Source of the DNA: Kitagawia praeruptora | Lineage: Eukaryota > Streptophyta > Magnoliopsida > Apiales > Apiaceae | NCBI GenBank assembly: GCA_037693485.1 | Contig: CM075349.1 | Location: 29,767,501 to 29,831,500, forward strand | Length of the DNA: 64,000 bases | Direction of reading: 5' to 3' | In this document: in pieces, positions 11,159 through 21,399 of the stretch | Position numbering within the stretch: position 1 is the stretch's first letter | Layout of the letters: each line of letters begins with the position of its first letter | The notes under the pieces: generated by a model | The model's input: the letters and a program-made list of their open reading frames with translations, nothing else | Database searches by the model: none | Told to the model about the DNA's origin: nothing | Program-made: the position numbers and the translations under genes

Positions 11159-14100
11159 CTAAAAATTTAACATTCCTAACTCACTTACTAGTCTACTGAA
11201 AGTAGTCTCATCAAGTGGTTTAGTTAGAATATCTGCAAGCTGTTTGTCAGTAGGAACAAAATGAAGTTCTACAGTACCATTCTCAATATGTTCTCTAATA
11301 AAATGATACCTGACATCAATGTGCTTAGTCCTTGAATGTTGAACTGGATTTTCTGCAATTTTAATAGCACTAGTATTATCACAAAACATAGGAATATTAC
11401 TAAGTGTCATACCATAATCCATCAACTGATTTCTTATCCAAAGGAGTTGTGCACAACAACTGCCTGCTGCTATGTACTCAGCTTCTGCAGTTGAGGTTGA
11501 AACAGATTGTTGCTTCTTGCTTGCCCAAGAAATCAATCTATTTCCCAAGAATTGACATGTACCTGTAGTGCTTTTCCTGTCTATCTTACACCCTGCATAA
11601 TCAGAGTCTGAATAGCCAATTAGAAAGAAATCAGATTCTCTAGGATACCACAAACCAAGATTTGGAGTTCCTTTGAGATATCTAAAAATTCTCTTCACAG
11701 CAATTAAATGAGATTCCTTAGGATCACTTTGGAATCTAGCACATAAACAGGTAGAAAACATTATATCTAGCCTACTTGCAGTTAGATATAACAATGAGCC
11801 AATCATGCCTCTATAACTAGTATTATCCACACTCTTCCCTTTAGGATCAGAGTCTAGTTTAGTGGCTGTTGCCATGGGTGTTTTTGCAACTGCACAGTCT
11901 TGAAAGTCAAACCTTCTTAAAAGATCTTTGATATACTTTGACTGATTAATGAAAATACCAGTCTCAGTCTGTTTGACCTGCAAGCCTAAGAAATAATTTA
12001 ATTCACCCATCATGCTCATCTGATACTTAGACTGCATAAGCTTGCTAAACTTAGCACACAATTTTTCATTAGTAGAACCAAAAATAATATCATCAACATA
12101 AACTTGAACTAAAAGCAATTCACCTTTTATTTTTCTAAAGAATAGAGTTTTGTCAATTGTACCTCTTGTGAAGCCATTTTCAAGAAGAAATTTAGACAAA
12201 GTCTCATACCATGCTCTTGGTGCCTGCTTTAGTCCATAGAGTGCCTTGTCAAGTTTGTAGACATGATTTGGAAACTTTGGATCAACAAATCCAGGTGGCT
12301 GTTCCACATACACTTCCTCATCAAGTTTTCCATTTAGAAAAGCACTCTTTACATCCATCTGGTATACTTTGAATTTTGAATGAGCTGCAAATGCAAGAAA
12401 CATTCTGGTTGCTTCCAATCTTGCTACAGGTGCAAAGGTCTCATCATAATCAATGCCTTCTTCCTGAGAATAACCCTTGGCCACCAGTCTTGCTTTGTTT
12501 CTTACAATCATACCAGATTCATCTAGCTTGTTTCTGAAAACCCATCTTGCACCAACAATAGATCTATCTTTAGGTTTTGGTACCAGTTTCCAGACTTTGT
12601 TTCTCTCAAACTCATTTAACTCCTCCTGCATTGCAATTACCCAATCAGGATCCTGTAAGGCTTCTTCAACCTTCTTAGGTTCATTCTTTGAGAGAAAGCA
12701 ACTATACAAGCATTCATTTTGAATTGATCTTCTAGTTCGAACACCACTATTTGGATCACCAATTATCAAATCTTCAGTATGATCCTTTGTCCATTTTCTA
12801 ACAGGTGGTAAATTAACTCTGCTAGTCTCTCCCCCTAAGTTAGTGGTATCTCTTGTAGAAGAATTCTCTCCACCTTCAAAAACTCTCCTTTGATCAATAG
12901 AATCAGTAGATTCCATATTGCTGCTAGTTACTGATCTTTCCTCAGTAGACTCTGAAAGATCAGTTCCTGATGGAGTAGACTCTGAATAGCTAGTCTGCTC
13001 CTGATGATCACTGTGTTCTCTTTGATTTATTTGCTCCCCCTCAACGGTAGCATTTCTTTGAGAAGCAATAGAAATTCCTTCTGGAGAACCTTCATCATCA
13101 CTGGAGAGTATCTCAGAATTCTTCAGATTTTCAAATTCCAATTTGTCATGGCTTTCATCAATTTGCAGAATTCCAAATTTCTTATCATCAAATGCAACAT
13201 GAATTGATTCCATAACAATGTGAGTACTGAGATTATAAATTTTGAAGGCCTTAGATGCTGAATATCCTAGAAAAATTGCTTCATCCGATTTGGCTTCAAA
13301 TTTTCCAAGTTGTTCTGGATGAACTTTTAGGACATAGCATTTGCATCCAAAGATGTGAAAGTATTTCACACTTGGTTTCTTTCCTTTGATCATCTCATAG
13401 GGAGTTTTTCCATGACTATTTACCAAGGTACAATTTTGAGTGAAACATGCAATGTTAATAGCTTCTGCCCAAAAGTAGGTTGGAAGCTTTGCATCTGCAA
13501 GCATGGTTCTTGCTGCCTCTATGAGAGTCCTGTTCTTTCTTTCCACTACACTATTCTGCTGAGGTGTACCAGGTGCAGAAAACTGTTGAGTGATTCCTTT
13601 GTCTACACAAAACCCCTCCATTGTAGAATTCTTGAATTCTGTACCATTGTCACTTCTAAGTACTTTAACTTTGTACTCAGAGTTATTCTGAATATTCTTG
13701 ATAAGTTCAATGATTTGCTGAGGAGCTTCATCCTTCTTGTGTAGAAAGAACACCCATGTGAACCTTGTGAAATCATCCACCATAACTAGAGCATATCTTT
13801 TCTTGCTGATAGACATAATGTTTACTGGACCAAACAGATCAAGATGTAGCATGTGAAATGGTTCAGTAATTGAATTTTCAGTCTTGCTCTTAAAAGTGGT
13901 TCTTCTTTGCTTTCCAAGCTGACATGCATCACAAAGTCCATCTTGCACAAAATTTGCCTGTGGTAGGCCTCTCACCAAATTGTGCTTAACAAGTTGATTA
14001 AGCTTCTTGAAATTAAGATGTGAGAGCTTCTTGTGCCAATTCCAGCTTTCATCACTTGTTGCTTTGCTGTAGAGACATCTAACAATTCCTTTAGATGTAT

Positions 14101-14461
14101 CACTTAAGCTGGCTTCATATATGTTACCATGTCTTTGACCAGTTAGAACAATGTCTCCATTTTGCATATTCAAGATTTTGCATCCTTCTCTGTCAAAGAT
14201 TGATTTGTAACCTTTATCACCCAGTTGACTTATGCTTAAAAGAGTATGTTTCAAGCCTTCAACCAGTGCTACATTTTCTATGATGACATTCCCCAAAACA
14301 ATTGAGCCATATCCCAGAGTTTCTCCTTTGTTGCCATCTCCAAAAGATATTACTGGGCCAGCTTTCCTCTCAAACTTTGTAAGCAGGGACTTCTTTCCAG
14401 TCATATGTCCAAAGCATCCACTGTCCAAGATAATTGAATGCTTCTTTCCTGTGCCCTGCAA
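11159..14461 (-). CDS. Sirevirus pol: protease, integrase, RT, RNase H (open frame)
   Basis: 1100 codons without a stop. Order: aspartic protease (ILDSGCFGHMTG, about residue 12-23), integrase zinc-binding region (WHKKLSHLN to CDACQLGKQ, about 142-188), integrase core with LDLFG, DNGTEF and ERKNRT as the D,D,E positions, copia-type linker ending near GVRTRRS, reverse transcriptase with the YVDDIIFGS catalytic box, and RNase H with GYSDSDYAG and STAEAEYIAAGS. The same frame continues upstream through a TAG (14474-14476) into the second part of gag. A TTTTTTGTTTGCAG stretch, which looks like a 3' splice site, directly precedes GGCACAGG at the pol start. Length and order are normal for Sireviruses. 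Confidence 0.95.
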   Translation of the reverse strand: MQGTGKKHSIILDSGCFGHMTGKKSLLTKFERKAGPVISFGDGNKGETLGYGSIVLGNVIIENVALVEGLKHTLLSISQLGDKGYKSIFDREGCKILNMQNGDIVLTGQRHGNIYEASLSDTSKGIVRCLYSKATSDESWNWHKKLSHLNFKKLNQLVKHNLVRGLPQANFVQDGLCDACQLGKQRRTTFKSKTENSITEPFHMLHLDLFGPVNIMSISKKRYALVMVDDFTRFTWVFFLHKKDEAPQQIIELIKNIQNNSEYKVKVLRSDNGTEFKNSTMEGFCVDKGITQQFSAPGTPQQNSVVERKNRTLIEAARTMLADAKLPTYFWAEAINIACFTQNCTLVNSHGKTPYEMIKGKKPSVKYFHIFGCKCYVLKVHPEQLGKFEAKSDEAIFLGYSASKAFKIYNLSTHIVMESIHVAFDDKKFGILQIDESHDKLEFENLKNSEILSSDDEGSPEGISIASQRNATVEGEQINQREHSDHQEQTSYSESTPSGTDLSESTEERSVTSSNMESTDSIDQRRVFEGGENSSTRDTTNLGGETSRVNLPPVRKWTKDHTEDLIIGDPNSGVRTRRSIQNECLYSCFLSKNEPKKVEEALQDPDWVIAMQEELNEFERNKVWKLVPKPKDRSIVGARWVFRNKLDESGMIVRNKARLVAKGYSQEEGIDYDETFAPVARLEATRMFLAFAAHSKFKVYQMDVKSAFLNGKLDEEVYVEQPPGFVDPKFPNHVYKLDKALYGLKQAPRAWYETLSKFLLENGFTRGTIDKTLFFRKIKGELLLVQVYVDDIIFGSTNEKLCAKFSKLMQSKYQMSMMGELNYFLGLQVKQTETGIFINQSKYIKDLLRRFDFQDCAVAKTPMATATKLDSDPKGKSVDNTSYRGMIGSLLYLTASRLDIMFSTCLCARFQSDPKESHLIAVKRIFRYLKGTPNLGLWYPRESDFFLIGYSDSDYAGCKIDRKSTTGTCQFLGNRLISWASKKQQSVSTSTAEAEYIAAGSCCAQLLWIRNQLMDYGMTLSNIPMFCDNTSAIKIAENPVQHSRTKHIDVRYHFIREHIENGTVELHFVPTDKQLADILTKPLDETTFSRLVSELGMLNF

Positions 14462-14473
14462 ACAAAAAAGTAA

Positions 14474-14932
14474 CTAGTTAGAATTTTTTAGGACCCAACT
14501 TTGATTGGATCCTTTCTTACTAGATTTAGAAACGACAGGCTTTGAAGATTTTGCTTTTACTTTACCTGTTGTAGAGTCAACTTTAGACTCTAATTTCACA
14601 AACTGTTTGTGACTAGGAGTTTCAGATTTCAAGGAATAATAGTCATAATACAGTTCATGATATTCTCTACACATGTAAATGGAATGAAGTAAACTACCAC
14701 AATGATAACAAGCTTTTTGTGGTTGGTATTGAATTTTCTGAGTCTTGGGGAATCTGGACTCAGTTTTCCAAGAAGGTTTTTGATTGCAGTCTAGGGCCAA
14801 ATGATTATGATTTCCACACTTATAGCATTTTTTCCTAGGTGCATCAGGTACATTCTTGTAATTATTCTCTTTGTTAATACCTTTTTTTTCCATTCCTATT
14901 TCTTTTGATCTTGCTAGACTCTGAAAGACCAT
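14474..14932 (-). pseudogene. Sirevirus gag, displaced C-terminal part (two CCHC knuckles)
   Basis: Continues gag in the frame used by pol after the A8 tract near 14881-14888. It contains two CX2CX4HX4C zinc knuckles, CYKCGNHNHLALDC and CYHCGSLLHSIYMC, followed by a Lys/Ser-rich tail ending WVLKNSN and TAG. In many Sireviruses this region connects gag to the protease; here it is cut off from gag by the frameshift and from pol by the TAG. Confidence 0.75.
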
Positions 14933-16766
14933 CTAATCTCTGTTTCAACTGAGACTTAGACAAAAACCCTATGTTTACATTCTTAGGTTTCTCTAACATT
15001 TTCTCATCTGAATAACTATTGTTAATCCTTTTGTGTACAACAGGGGTACCTTTTGAATCAACAAATTTAACATGATTAGGTTCAGAAACAATTTTCTTAC
15101 ATTCAGATTTAGATGTGTTAGCTTCTATCTTACTATCATCATTGACAATAGCTACTTTTTCTTCTTGTCTAGCCTTATCAAAACCTAAACCATTAACCTT
15201 ACCACGAATTCCACTTTCAAAGATTTCTATAGTCTTTTTACTGGAATTGTTAATAGTCTTAATCACATCTCTCTCTTCCTCTAGTTCTTTTCTAACATAG
15301 TCATAAGCCTCAAGAATAACACTATAGTCATGCTTAGCTTTATCAGAACTTAACTTGTATTCTTCCATTTGAATTAATTCAGATTCAAGAAAATTATTTC
15401 TATCAACTAATTTATCATTCTTAATCTTAAGTTCATCTCTTTCAAAAGTAAGAATTCTAAAATTAGTCATAAGATTCTTAAACTCAGCATGGATAGATCT
15501 AATTTCATCAGAATTTAAGCTATCAACTGAATCAAGATGGTGAAGTGATACCTTAACAGAGGATGGAGAAATTTTCTTTGGAGATCCAGGTTTGTCTGAA
15601 CCATTTGCCATCAATGCAATGTTGTCATAATCCAATTCATCTTCAGAATCACTGGAATCAGCCCAATCCTTTTGTGTGACCATAAGTGCATTACCCTTTC
15701 CTGAATTTCTAGGCTTCTTACACTCACTAGCAAAGTGTCCAAGCTCGCTGCAGTTAAAGCACTTGATCTTGGCCTTATCAAGCTTGACAATTGTACTTTT
15801 GCCTTTGTCACTCTTCTTCTCCTCCTTCTTTTGAAAAGGTCCTTTGCTAAATCTTCTCCTGTTGAATCTTCCTTTCTTAAAGGCTTTAGCAAACATAGCA
15901 AAGAGTTCCTGCATCTCAGATTCAGAATCATTGTTGTCAGAGTCCATATCAGTAGTCTCTGACTCAGAACTTTCTTTGCTTTTCTTCTTCCTTGAATTCT
16001 TTAGAGCAATATCTTCATGCTGTTCTTCAGGAAGCTTCTTAGCTTCAGATTGAGCAGTAAGTGCAATAGTCTTCATCTTTCCTTCACTCTTGCTCTTCTT
16101 CTGTTGCTTGTCAAGTTCATAAGCTCTCAATTTTCCATATACTGCCTCTAATGAAATCTCATCCAGATCATTAGCTTCCTCAATCGCAGATATCTTCTCA
16201 TTGTAGAAATCAGGCAAAGCTTTCATGAACTTTGTATTCATATCCTCCAAGTCATAATATTTACCATGCATGGCCATCTCATTGATGAGTTTTGTAAACC
16301 TATCAAAGGTATCAGTAAGTGACTCACCAGACTTGGATTCAAAGTACTCATACTGTTGTATAAGTAATGTCCTCATATTCTTCCTGACAGGCTTAGTTCC
16401 TTCACAATGAACCTTAAGATTGTCCCATATATCCTTAGCAGTTTTACAAGAGAGAACATAGTTAGTGAGAACAGAATCAAGACTGTTGAATAATATGTTT
16501 CTCACTTTAGCATCTTTAAGAACATTCTCCTTGTCCTTATCTGACCATTCAGATTTTGGCTTCTCTGCTGTATGTTCTGGAACAACCACACCATCAACAG
16601 TTGTTTGTCCAACGACCTTTGTTGGAACAAAAGGTCCATCTCTGATTCTGTCAAGATAATCAGGATCTGTTGCTTCCAGATGATGCAACATCTTTACTTC
16701 CCATAGAGCATATTCGTTTCTCTTGAGCATAGGAATTTTAGTATTCCCATCCTTGTAACCAGACAT
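14874..16766 (-). CDS. Sirevirus gag (capsid/nucleocapsid), copy 1
   Basis: 630 codons starting MSGYKDGNTKIPMLKRNEYALWE, with a retrotransposon gag (UBN2-type) domain over roughly residues 20-230 and a CX2CX4HX4C knuckle CFNCSELGHFASEC near residue 335. It would form the virus-like particle and bind element RNA. The start is 36 bp inside the primer site, as usual for copia. The frame ends after GKKRY because an A8 run puts it out of phase; with one A fewer it would continue into the two-knuckle segment at 14932-14474. Copy 2 lacks this part, so it cannot tell whether the extra A is a mutation or a slippery site. Confidence 0.9.
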   Translation of the reverse strand: MSGYKDGNTKIPMLKRNEYALWEVKMLHHLEATDPDYLDRIRDGPFVPTKVVGQTTVDGVVVPEHTAEKPKSEWSDKDKENVLKDAKVRNILFNSLDSVLTNYVLSCKTAKDIWDNLKVHCEGTKPVRKNMRTLLIQQYEYFESKSGESLTDTFDRFTKLINEMAMHGKYYDLEDMNTKFMKALPDFYNEKISAIEEANDLDEISLEAVYGKLRAYELDKQQKKSKSEGKMKTIALTAQSEAKKLPEEQHEDIALKNSRKKKSKESSESETTDMDSDNNDSESEMQELFAMFAKAFKKGRFNRRRFSKGPFQKKEEKKSDKGKSTIVKLDKAKIKCFNCSELGHFASECKKPRNSGKGNALMVTQKDWADSSDSEDELDYDNIALMANGSDKPGSPKKISPSSVKVSLHHLDSVDSLNSDEIRSIHAEFKNLMTNFRILTFERDELKIKNDKLVDRNNFLESELIQMEEYKLSSDKAKHDYSVILEAYDYVRKELEEERDVIKTINNSSKKTIEIFESGIRGKVNGLGFDKARQEEKVAIVNDDSKIEANTSKSECKKIVSEPNHVKFVDSKGTPVVHKRINNSYSDEKMLEKPKNVNIGFLSKSQLKQRLDGLSESSKIKRNRNGKKRY

Positions 16767-16801
16767 GATTGCAGATCTTTATGATTATTCGAAATCAACC
16801 T

Positions 16802-16813
16802 GCTCTGATACCA
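16802..16813 (-). other. Primer binding site, initiator Met tRNA
   Basis: The minus strand reads TGGTATCAGAGC two bases inside the 5' LTR, the standard copia primer site complementary to the 3' end of the initiator methionine tRNA. Confidence 0.92.
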
Positions 16814-16815
16814 AT

Positions 16816-17545
16816 TGTTAACTCGAATAACTTGTAGAAGGGGGGGTTGAATACAAGTTATATAATCGTGTCTGATTTTTGCTTGATTATATGAACAAGA
16901 ATAAACGAATGAATCAAACTCTGTTTGTATTAATAAGATCAAATACAAACTCTACTAAAGGTGTATAAATACCTTTAGCAGCTGCTGACTATACAAATAT
17001 CTCTCTCTGTTTGTTTCGAACTCTCGAATACAAACCTTATACAGAGCTACGCACACGAACTCAATTTTTTCACACTCTTTACAATGATATTGAGAGAGTA
17101 TTTATAATGCTACCTATCAACTAATAACAAAAAGATATAATCTATACATGACAATGTTCTGCCTTCTAGTTGATAGTTTCCATCAATAGAAAGCTCTTTC
17201 CTTCATAATATCTTCTTGCTTGTTCTTCAAACAACAATCCTGTTTTATAGCACTTGCCAGTTTCTGTAGCATCCATAATGACATCATCAGTAACAAGACT
17301 GATATCAGGATTTCATCTTGCATCAGTATCTGATCATCATCAGTATTAGACCGTCATCAGGATTTGCCCTTTGTTCCTGACATGTAGTCTCCGATACACT
17401 GTTCGTTCCTGACTAAACTGTACAGATAACTGTCTTATACATAAATCATATATAAAGTGCTAAATCCTTTATAAGATCAGGATTACAAGAAGTATAATGT
17501 GTAAATTCTATTCTTAACATCACAACTTATGAATTATTCCTAACA
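16816..17545 (-). repeat. 5' LTR of Sirevirus copy 1
   Basis: 730 bp, TGTTAGGAATA to CGAGTTAACA on the minus strand. It has many scattered ATCCTGAT or ATACTGAT motifs, a sign of the same repeat-rich U3 seen in copy 2. Confidence 0.95.
17098..17106 (-). promoter_or_regulatory. TATA box of Sirevirus copy 1 LTR
   Basis: The minus strand reads TATAAATAC, conserved at the matching place in the other LTR (5702-5710) and in copy 2 (TATAAATATTC near 32616). Confidence 0.6.
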
Positions 17546-17832
17546 CCACTCGCCGGGCACGCGCCCGCGAGTAGGTACCGACACAACATTTGTCACTCTC
17601 ATACACGTGTCATAAGATATTTAGTTTCCTAAATTACTCAACTTGACAATAAATATCATTAGAAAAATACTCTTGTACAAAATATCTTGCTATCTTGCTC
17701 TACAAGACATGGGACAATACATTATTCAAGGAAACACAAGGACACCCAGTTGCAGCAGACAAGCTCTAAACAGCATAGCGCACAGGTGCAGAATGGCGAC
17801 GTGTCAGGATCGGTCACACCAATCACTGTAGC

Positions 17833-17915
17833 ATTTGCGGCTACCAAGTGGGACTCACTGTAGGTTTTGCGGCTACCAAGTGGGGCTCACTGTAGGTTTT
17901 GCGGCTACCAAGTGG
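17833..17915 (+). repeat. Triplicated about 31-bp unit in gypsy U3
   Basis: Three consecutive copies of a unit containing TTTGCGGCTACCAAGTGG and CTCACTGTAGG lie about 30 bp upstream of the TATA box, and again in the 3' LTR at about 33302-33384. Such U3 repeats often carry the promoter's regulatory sites; no factor is identified. Confidence 0.75.
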
Positions 17916-17940
17916 TCAACAGTGACTGGGAGACTTAGCC

Positions 17941-17948
17941 TATAAATA
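17941..17948 (+). promoter_or_regulatory. TATA box of gypsy 5' LTR
   Basis: TATAAATA follows the triplicated U3 unit; the 3' LTR has the same box (CCTATAAATATCCCC near 33405). Confidence 0.6.
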
Positions 17949-18216
17949 CCCCCATTCTGCACATAAGAGAGGGGGACACACAATTGAACATAGACACAAT
18001 TTTAGCAATATAAAAGCTCTCTACATATTCTCTTCTTTCACATCCGATACACTCTTACCAACTTGATTATTATTATTTCCGATTACTGATTCTTACACCG
18101 GAGGTGCTTGACGGCCACCACCCCCGGGCAAGCATTATTTTGCAGATACCCATACTCAGGTGGCACGTCACGGAACAGTAGTCGGAAGCCTCTAATCAGC
18201 CGTGGGAGTTATCATT

Positions 18217-18233
18217 TGGCGCTAGAAGGAGGG
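18217..18233 (+). other. Primer binding site of gypsy element
   Basis: TGGCGCTAGAAGGAGGG lies two bases after the LTR end TTATCA. A TGGCGC start directly after the LTR is typical of plant gypsy primer sites; the tRNA was not determined. Confidence 0.75.
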
Positions 18234-18340
18234 CGGTATTTTTCTTAAAGAGAAATCACTTGCCTGCTCTACCCGAACTAACTCCACGAGACAAAACACA
18301 AGCAAACCAATCCCAAACAAACAGAATACACGCGACTAAA

Positions 18341-20518
18341 ATGGCCCATAACACCAGATCTAGAGGCACTGCAACAACAGCAAACCCAGATTAAATACCA
18401 CCAATAGAAAGAGAAGGGAACACAAACGACGTTCCACCGCCTAACCCGCTACTAAACCAAGACAACCGCCTACAGACTAACCCCCCTAGGGGAGACGACC
18501 AGGAGCAAATCCTTAGCCTTAACCTCACAGGCTATAACCAACAGCAAATCGACTTAATCATGCAAATAGCCTCAACTTTCCCACAACAGGGCCAAGGGCA
18601 ACCACCAGAGCAAAAAGATTCCCAAGCCAACCCACGCAATGACCAAAGTGAGGCCCACAGCCGGCCCCGAAGGGCGGATTCTTCCTTTTCTCGCCTAGGC
18701 TCATCCCAGGACACAAATCATAAAAGGCACAATAAAGGCCATCATCAGCCCGAAACATGGGAACAAAACAGAAAGCAGAGGGACCTAAGGAAGGTGATCA
18801 TAGATAAAAAGGCCGCCTATGAAAAGGTCGTAACCGAATACGAGAAACAAATAAAGAGAGAACGATCCCCTATCCGCCCAAAAGAGGTAGACGATGCACA
18901 GCCCACGAACGTAGATATGTTGCGTACCATTATAGAACTCAAGAAAAAGATAGAAGGTAATAGCGAACCAGAGATGGGTGGAACGCCATTTACCGTGAGG
19001 CTAGAGGCTGAGCCCCGTCAGAAAGACATCAAACATCAAAGCTTTAATTCTTTTGATGGGCTAGGCGACCTCGAAGAGCATCTTAGCTACTTTGACCAGC
19101 TAGCTCTCCATTATGAATACAATGATCTGACAAGATGCCGTTTCTTCGCAACAACCCTCCACGAAAATGCTCAAAGATGGTTCTGTAGGATATGCGCCAG
19201 GTCCATAGATACTTGGCTGGAGTTCAAAAAACTATTCTTGAATAAATTCAAGGCGAACCAACAGCACGAGGTTCATACCGTGTTTTTAGAAACTATCGTG
19301 CAACGCAATGGAGAAACTTTGCAAAACTACATCGACCGCTTCAAGGAAGCCGTCAACAAAGTTGTCTGCGTCAATGAAACAGAGGCATTGGTCCACTTGA
19401 GAAAGGGCCTTAACCCCTATGAATGTGAAAAGTACGTATGCCGTCTCATGGAAACAAAACCCACCACTCTGGCAAAGGCATATGACTTAGCATCCAGGGC
19501 CCTGCCAACTCAATCGCCATTCTTCCAAAGGGAAAGATTTACATTCTATCAGAGGCAAACACCGGTCCAACACCAAGTACAAACTACTCATGGGCCATCG
19601 CCTCCCGCCCAGAGATCACAATCCACGGCCCCGGTCAGAGACCGCTTGGGACCAATAAATCCGCCTAGAGCGGATAAATGCCCGGAACCAGAGTGGACAA
19701 AATTCACCCTCCCAAGGGAGACCATTCTCAGAGAAATAAGAGGGAAACCATTCTACATTCCTCCAGCCCCAATGTTCTCCTCGCCTGATGACAAACCAAG
19801 AGACAAACACTGTGATTACCACGAAACGCATGGACACTACACAGATAGCTGTTTGTCCCTCAAGTATTTCTTGGAAAGACAAGTCAAGGCTGGTAACCTA
19901 TCTCAGTATTTGCCAAGACAGGTGCTAGGAGCGTCCATCTCACAAGGACAGAATAAAAATATCGTACATACCGTCTTTGGCGGGCAGTCCTCACCACCAA
20001 GAGAAGAGCACATCGTATATGCAATATCTGAGGGACCGCCAAACATAATTACTTTCACAGACGCAGACTATGAAGGCATAGACCCGAATCACACTGAGGC
20101 ACTAGTCGTGTCGTTGGGCGTCGCCAACAATGAGGTAAAAAGGATCCTCGTGGATAACGGGTCCTCAGTTGATATATAATTTAAACACACCTGGGACAGG
20201 CTAAAGCTAAACGACGAGAAGTTGGAAACTTGTCCTGATGAGACACCTCTATACAGTTTCGGCCACAATGCCATTCCAATTGCGGGCATCGCCAGGCTCC
20301 CTGTCTATTTTAGAGAATCTCCCAGGCAAGTATGTCGAATCATCAAATTTTACGTCATCAATACCGCCTCCTCTTATAACATGATCTTAGGAAGGACCAC
20401 CCTAAACATGCTCAAGGCAGTCACTTCCGCCCCTCATCTTAAAATCAAATTCCCCACTCTTAACGGGGTAGGAGAAATTAAGGGAGACTCAGAAACCCCA
20501 AAAGATGCTATGACATAG
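18341..20518 (+). pseudogene. Gypsy (Tat) gag and protease, broken
   Basis: The ATG at 18341 (MAHNTRSRGTAT) is in frame with the long frame starting 18560 but a TAA at 18392-18394 intervenes. The gag domain lies around FDGLGDLEEHLSYFDQLALH to LQNYIDRFKEAVN (roughly 19050-19360). A CDYHETHGHYTDSC segment with the sequence order seen in Tat gag follows near 19810. The protease active site ILVDNGSSVDI is at about 20150-20179, where a TAA (20177-20179) ends the frame. The protease resumes in the same frame past the stop (YNMILGRTTLN near 20380) and ends at 20518. Two further stops lie between it and the RT. Confidence 0.9.
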
Positions 20519-21399
20519 CACTCACCCTGGGAAAAACTGAACCCAGCAATCTCCGCAGAGAAAAAGCTAACAAGAGAAGGCGGGAAAAGGTAAAGGCACG
20601 CTGAACATCAGCAAAATCACAACAAAAGAAAGAAAGAGGTACAATTCATTGACGGGCATGACCCGGCGTTAGAAGACCCACCCCGGATAGATGCAAACCT
20701 CTTGAAATGTCTTAAACGGGAGGAGAAACCGCCAATAAGCCCGGCGGTACAAACAGAAGAAATAGAAATTTTGCCCGGAGACTCAAGCAAAAGCGTGAGT
20801 GTGGGAGCGAGTTTAGACTCAATCTTTGCAGCCGGCCTCACAGACCTTTTAAGGAAATACGCAGACGTTTTCGCATGGAGCCCAAAGGATATGTCGGGTC
20901 TAGATGAGTCTGTGGCAATCCACAAGTTAAATGTGGACCCGGACAAAGCACCAAAAATATAAATGAGAAGGAATTTTGTGCCAGAGCGACAACGGGCAAT
21001 TGATGTTGAAATTGACAAACTCTTGGACGCAGATTTAATTTGCGAAGTCACTTACCCTAAGTGGGTTGCAAATGTGGTACTGGTGAAAAAGGCTAATGGA
21101 AAATGGAGAATATGCGTGGATTACACTGATTTAAACGCGGCATGCCTAAAGGATCCGTATCCACTCCCTTAAATAGACCAACTCATCGATGCAACAGCGG
21201 GCAATTTGATGCTAAGCTTCATGGATGCCTACACCGGCTACAATCAAATCAAAATGACCCCCGAAGACAGGGAAAAAACAGCTTTCATTACACATAGGGG
21301 GTGTATTGTTACAAAGTCATGCCATTTGGATTGATCAACGCCGGCGCCACTTTCCAAAAAACCATGAATAAAATTTTCGCCGGTTAGCTGGGCCGCAAC
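20519..21399 (+). pseudogene. Gypsy (Tat) reverse transcriptase, 5' half, broken
   Basis: Readable segments are VQFIDGHDPALEDPP (from about 20640), LLRKYADVFAWSPKDMSG (20848-20901), then MRRNFVPERQRAI, WVANVVLVKKANGKWR and VDYTDLNAACLKDPYPLP. The frame is cut by TAAs at 20579-20593 and 20960-20962, a TAA at 21170-21172, a one-base frameshift close to 21300 (before YKVMPFGLINAGATFQ) and a TAG at 21386-21388. The order matches the N-terminal half of gypsy RT. Confidence 0.85.

Larger units (their letters stand above)
5420..17545 (-). mobile_element. Sirevirus (Ty1/copia, SIRE/Maximus lineage), copy 1, near complete
   Basis: A 12,126-bp element on the minus strand with two 730-bp LTRs (TGTTA..TAACA) and a perfect target duplication CCACT (5415-5419, 17546-17550). 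Order on the minus strand: 5' LTR, initiator-Met tRNA primer site, gag, pol (PR-IN-RT-RH), a 1.5-kb spacer holding an antisense ORF, a 3.3-kb env-like ORF, polypurine tract, 3' LTR. I count nine mismatches between the LTRs (about 1.2%), so insertion is recent. Gag has a one-base A-tract frameshift and an in-frame TAG before pol; the env-like frame has two nonsense codons; pol is open. The element is probably no longer autonomous. Confidence 0.95.
17551..18214 (+). repeat. Gypsy 5' LTR, remainder
   Basis: Continues the LTR after the nested Sirevirus (CGCCGGGCACG onward) and ends GGGAGTTATCA. Compared with the 3' LTR (32982-33627) it has an extra block of about 57 bp near 18089-18147, lost from the 3' copy between two GAT trinucleotides. 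Several point differences show the gypsy insertion is older than Sirevirus copy 1. Confidence 0.92.

Noticed and set aside
12477..16659. Plus-strand ORFs opposite Sirevirus gag-pol
   Set aside because: They are shadows of the minus-strand coding frame; unlike the 10331 ORF they lie over real coding sequence, so openness on the other strand is not evidence.
16802..16813. tRNA gene fragment
   Set aside because: It is the primer binding site of the Sirevirus; no cloverleaf can be formed and no other tRNA or rRNA gene was seen in the window.
17833..17915. CRISPR-like repeat array
   Set aside because: Three tandem 31-bp units without spacers in an LTR of a plant retrotransposon.
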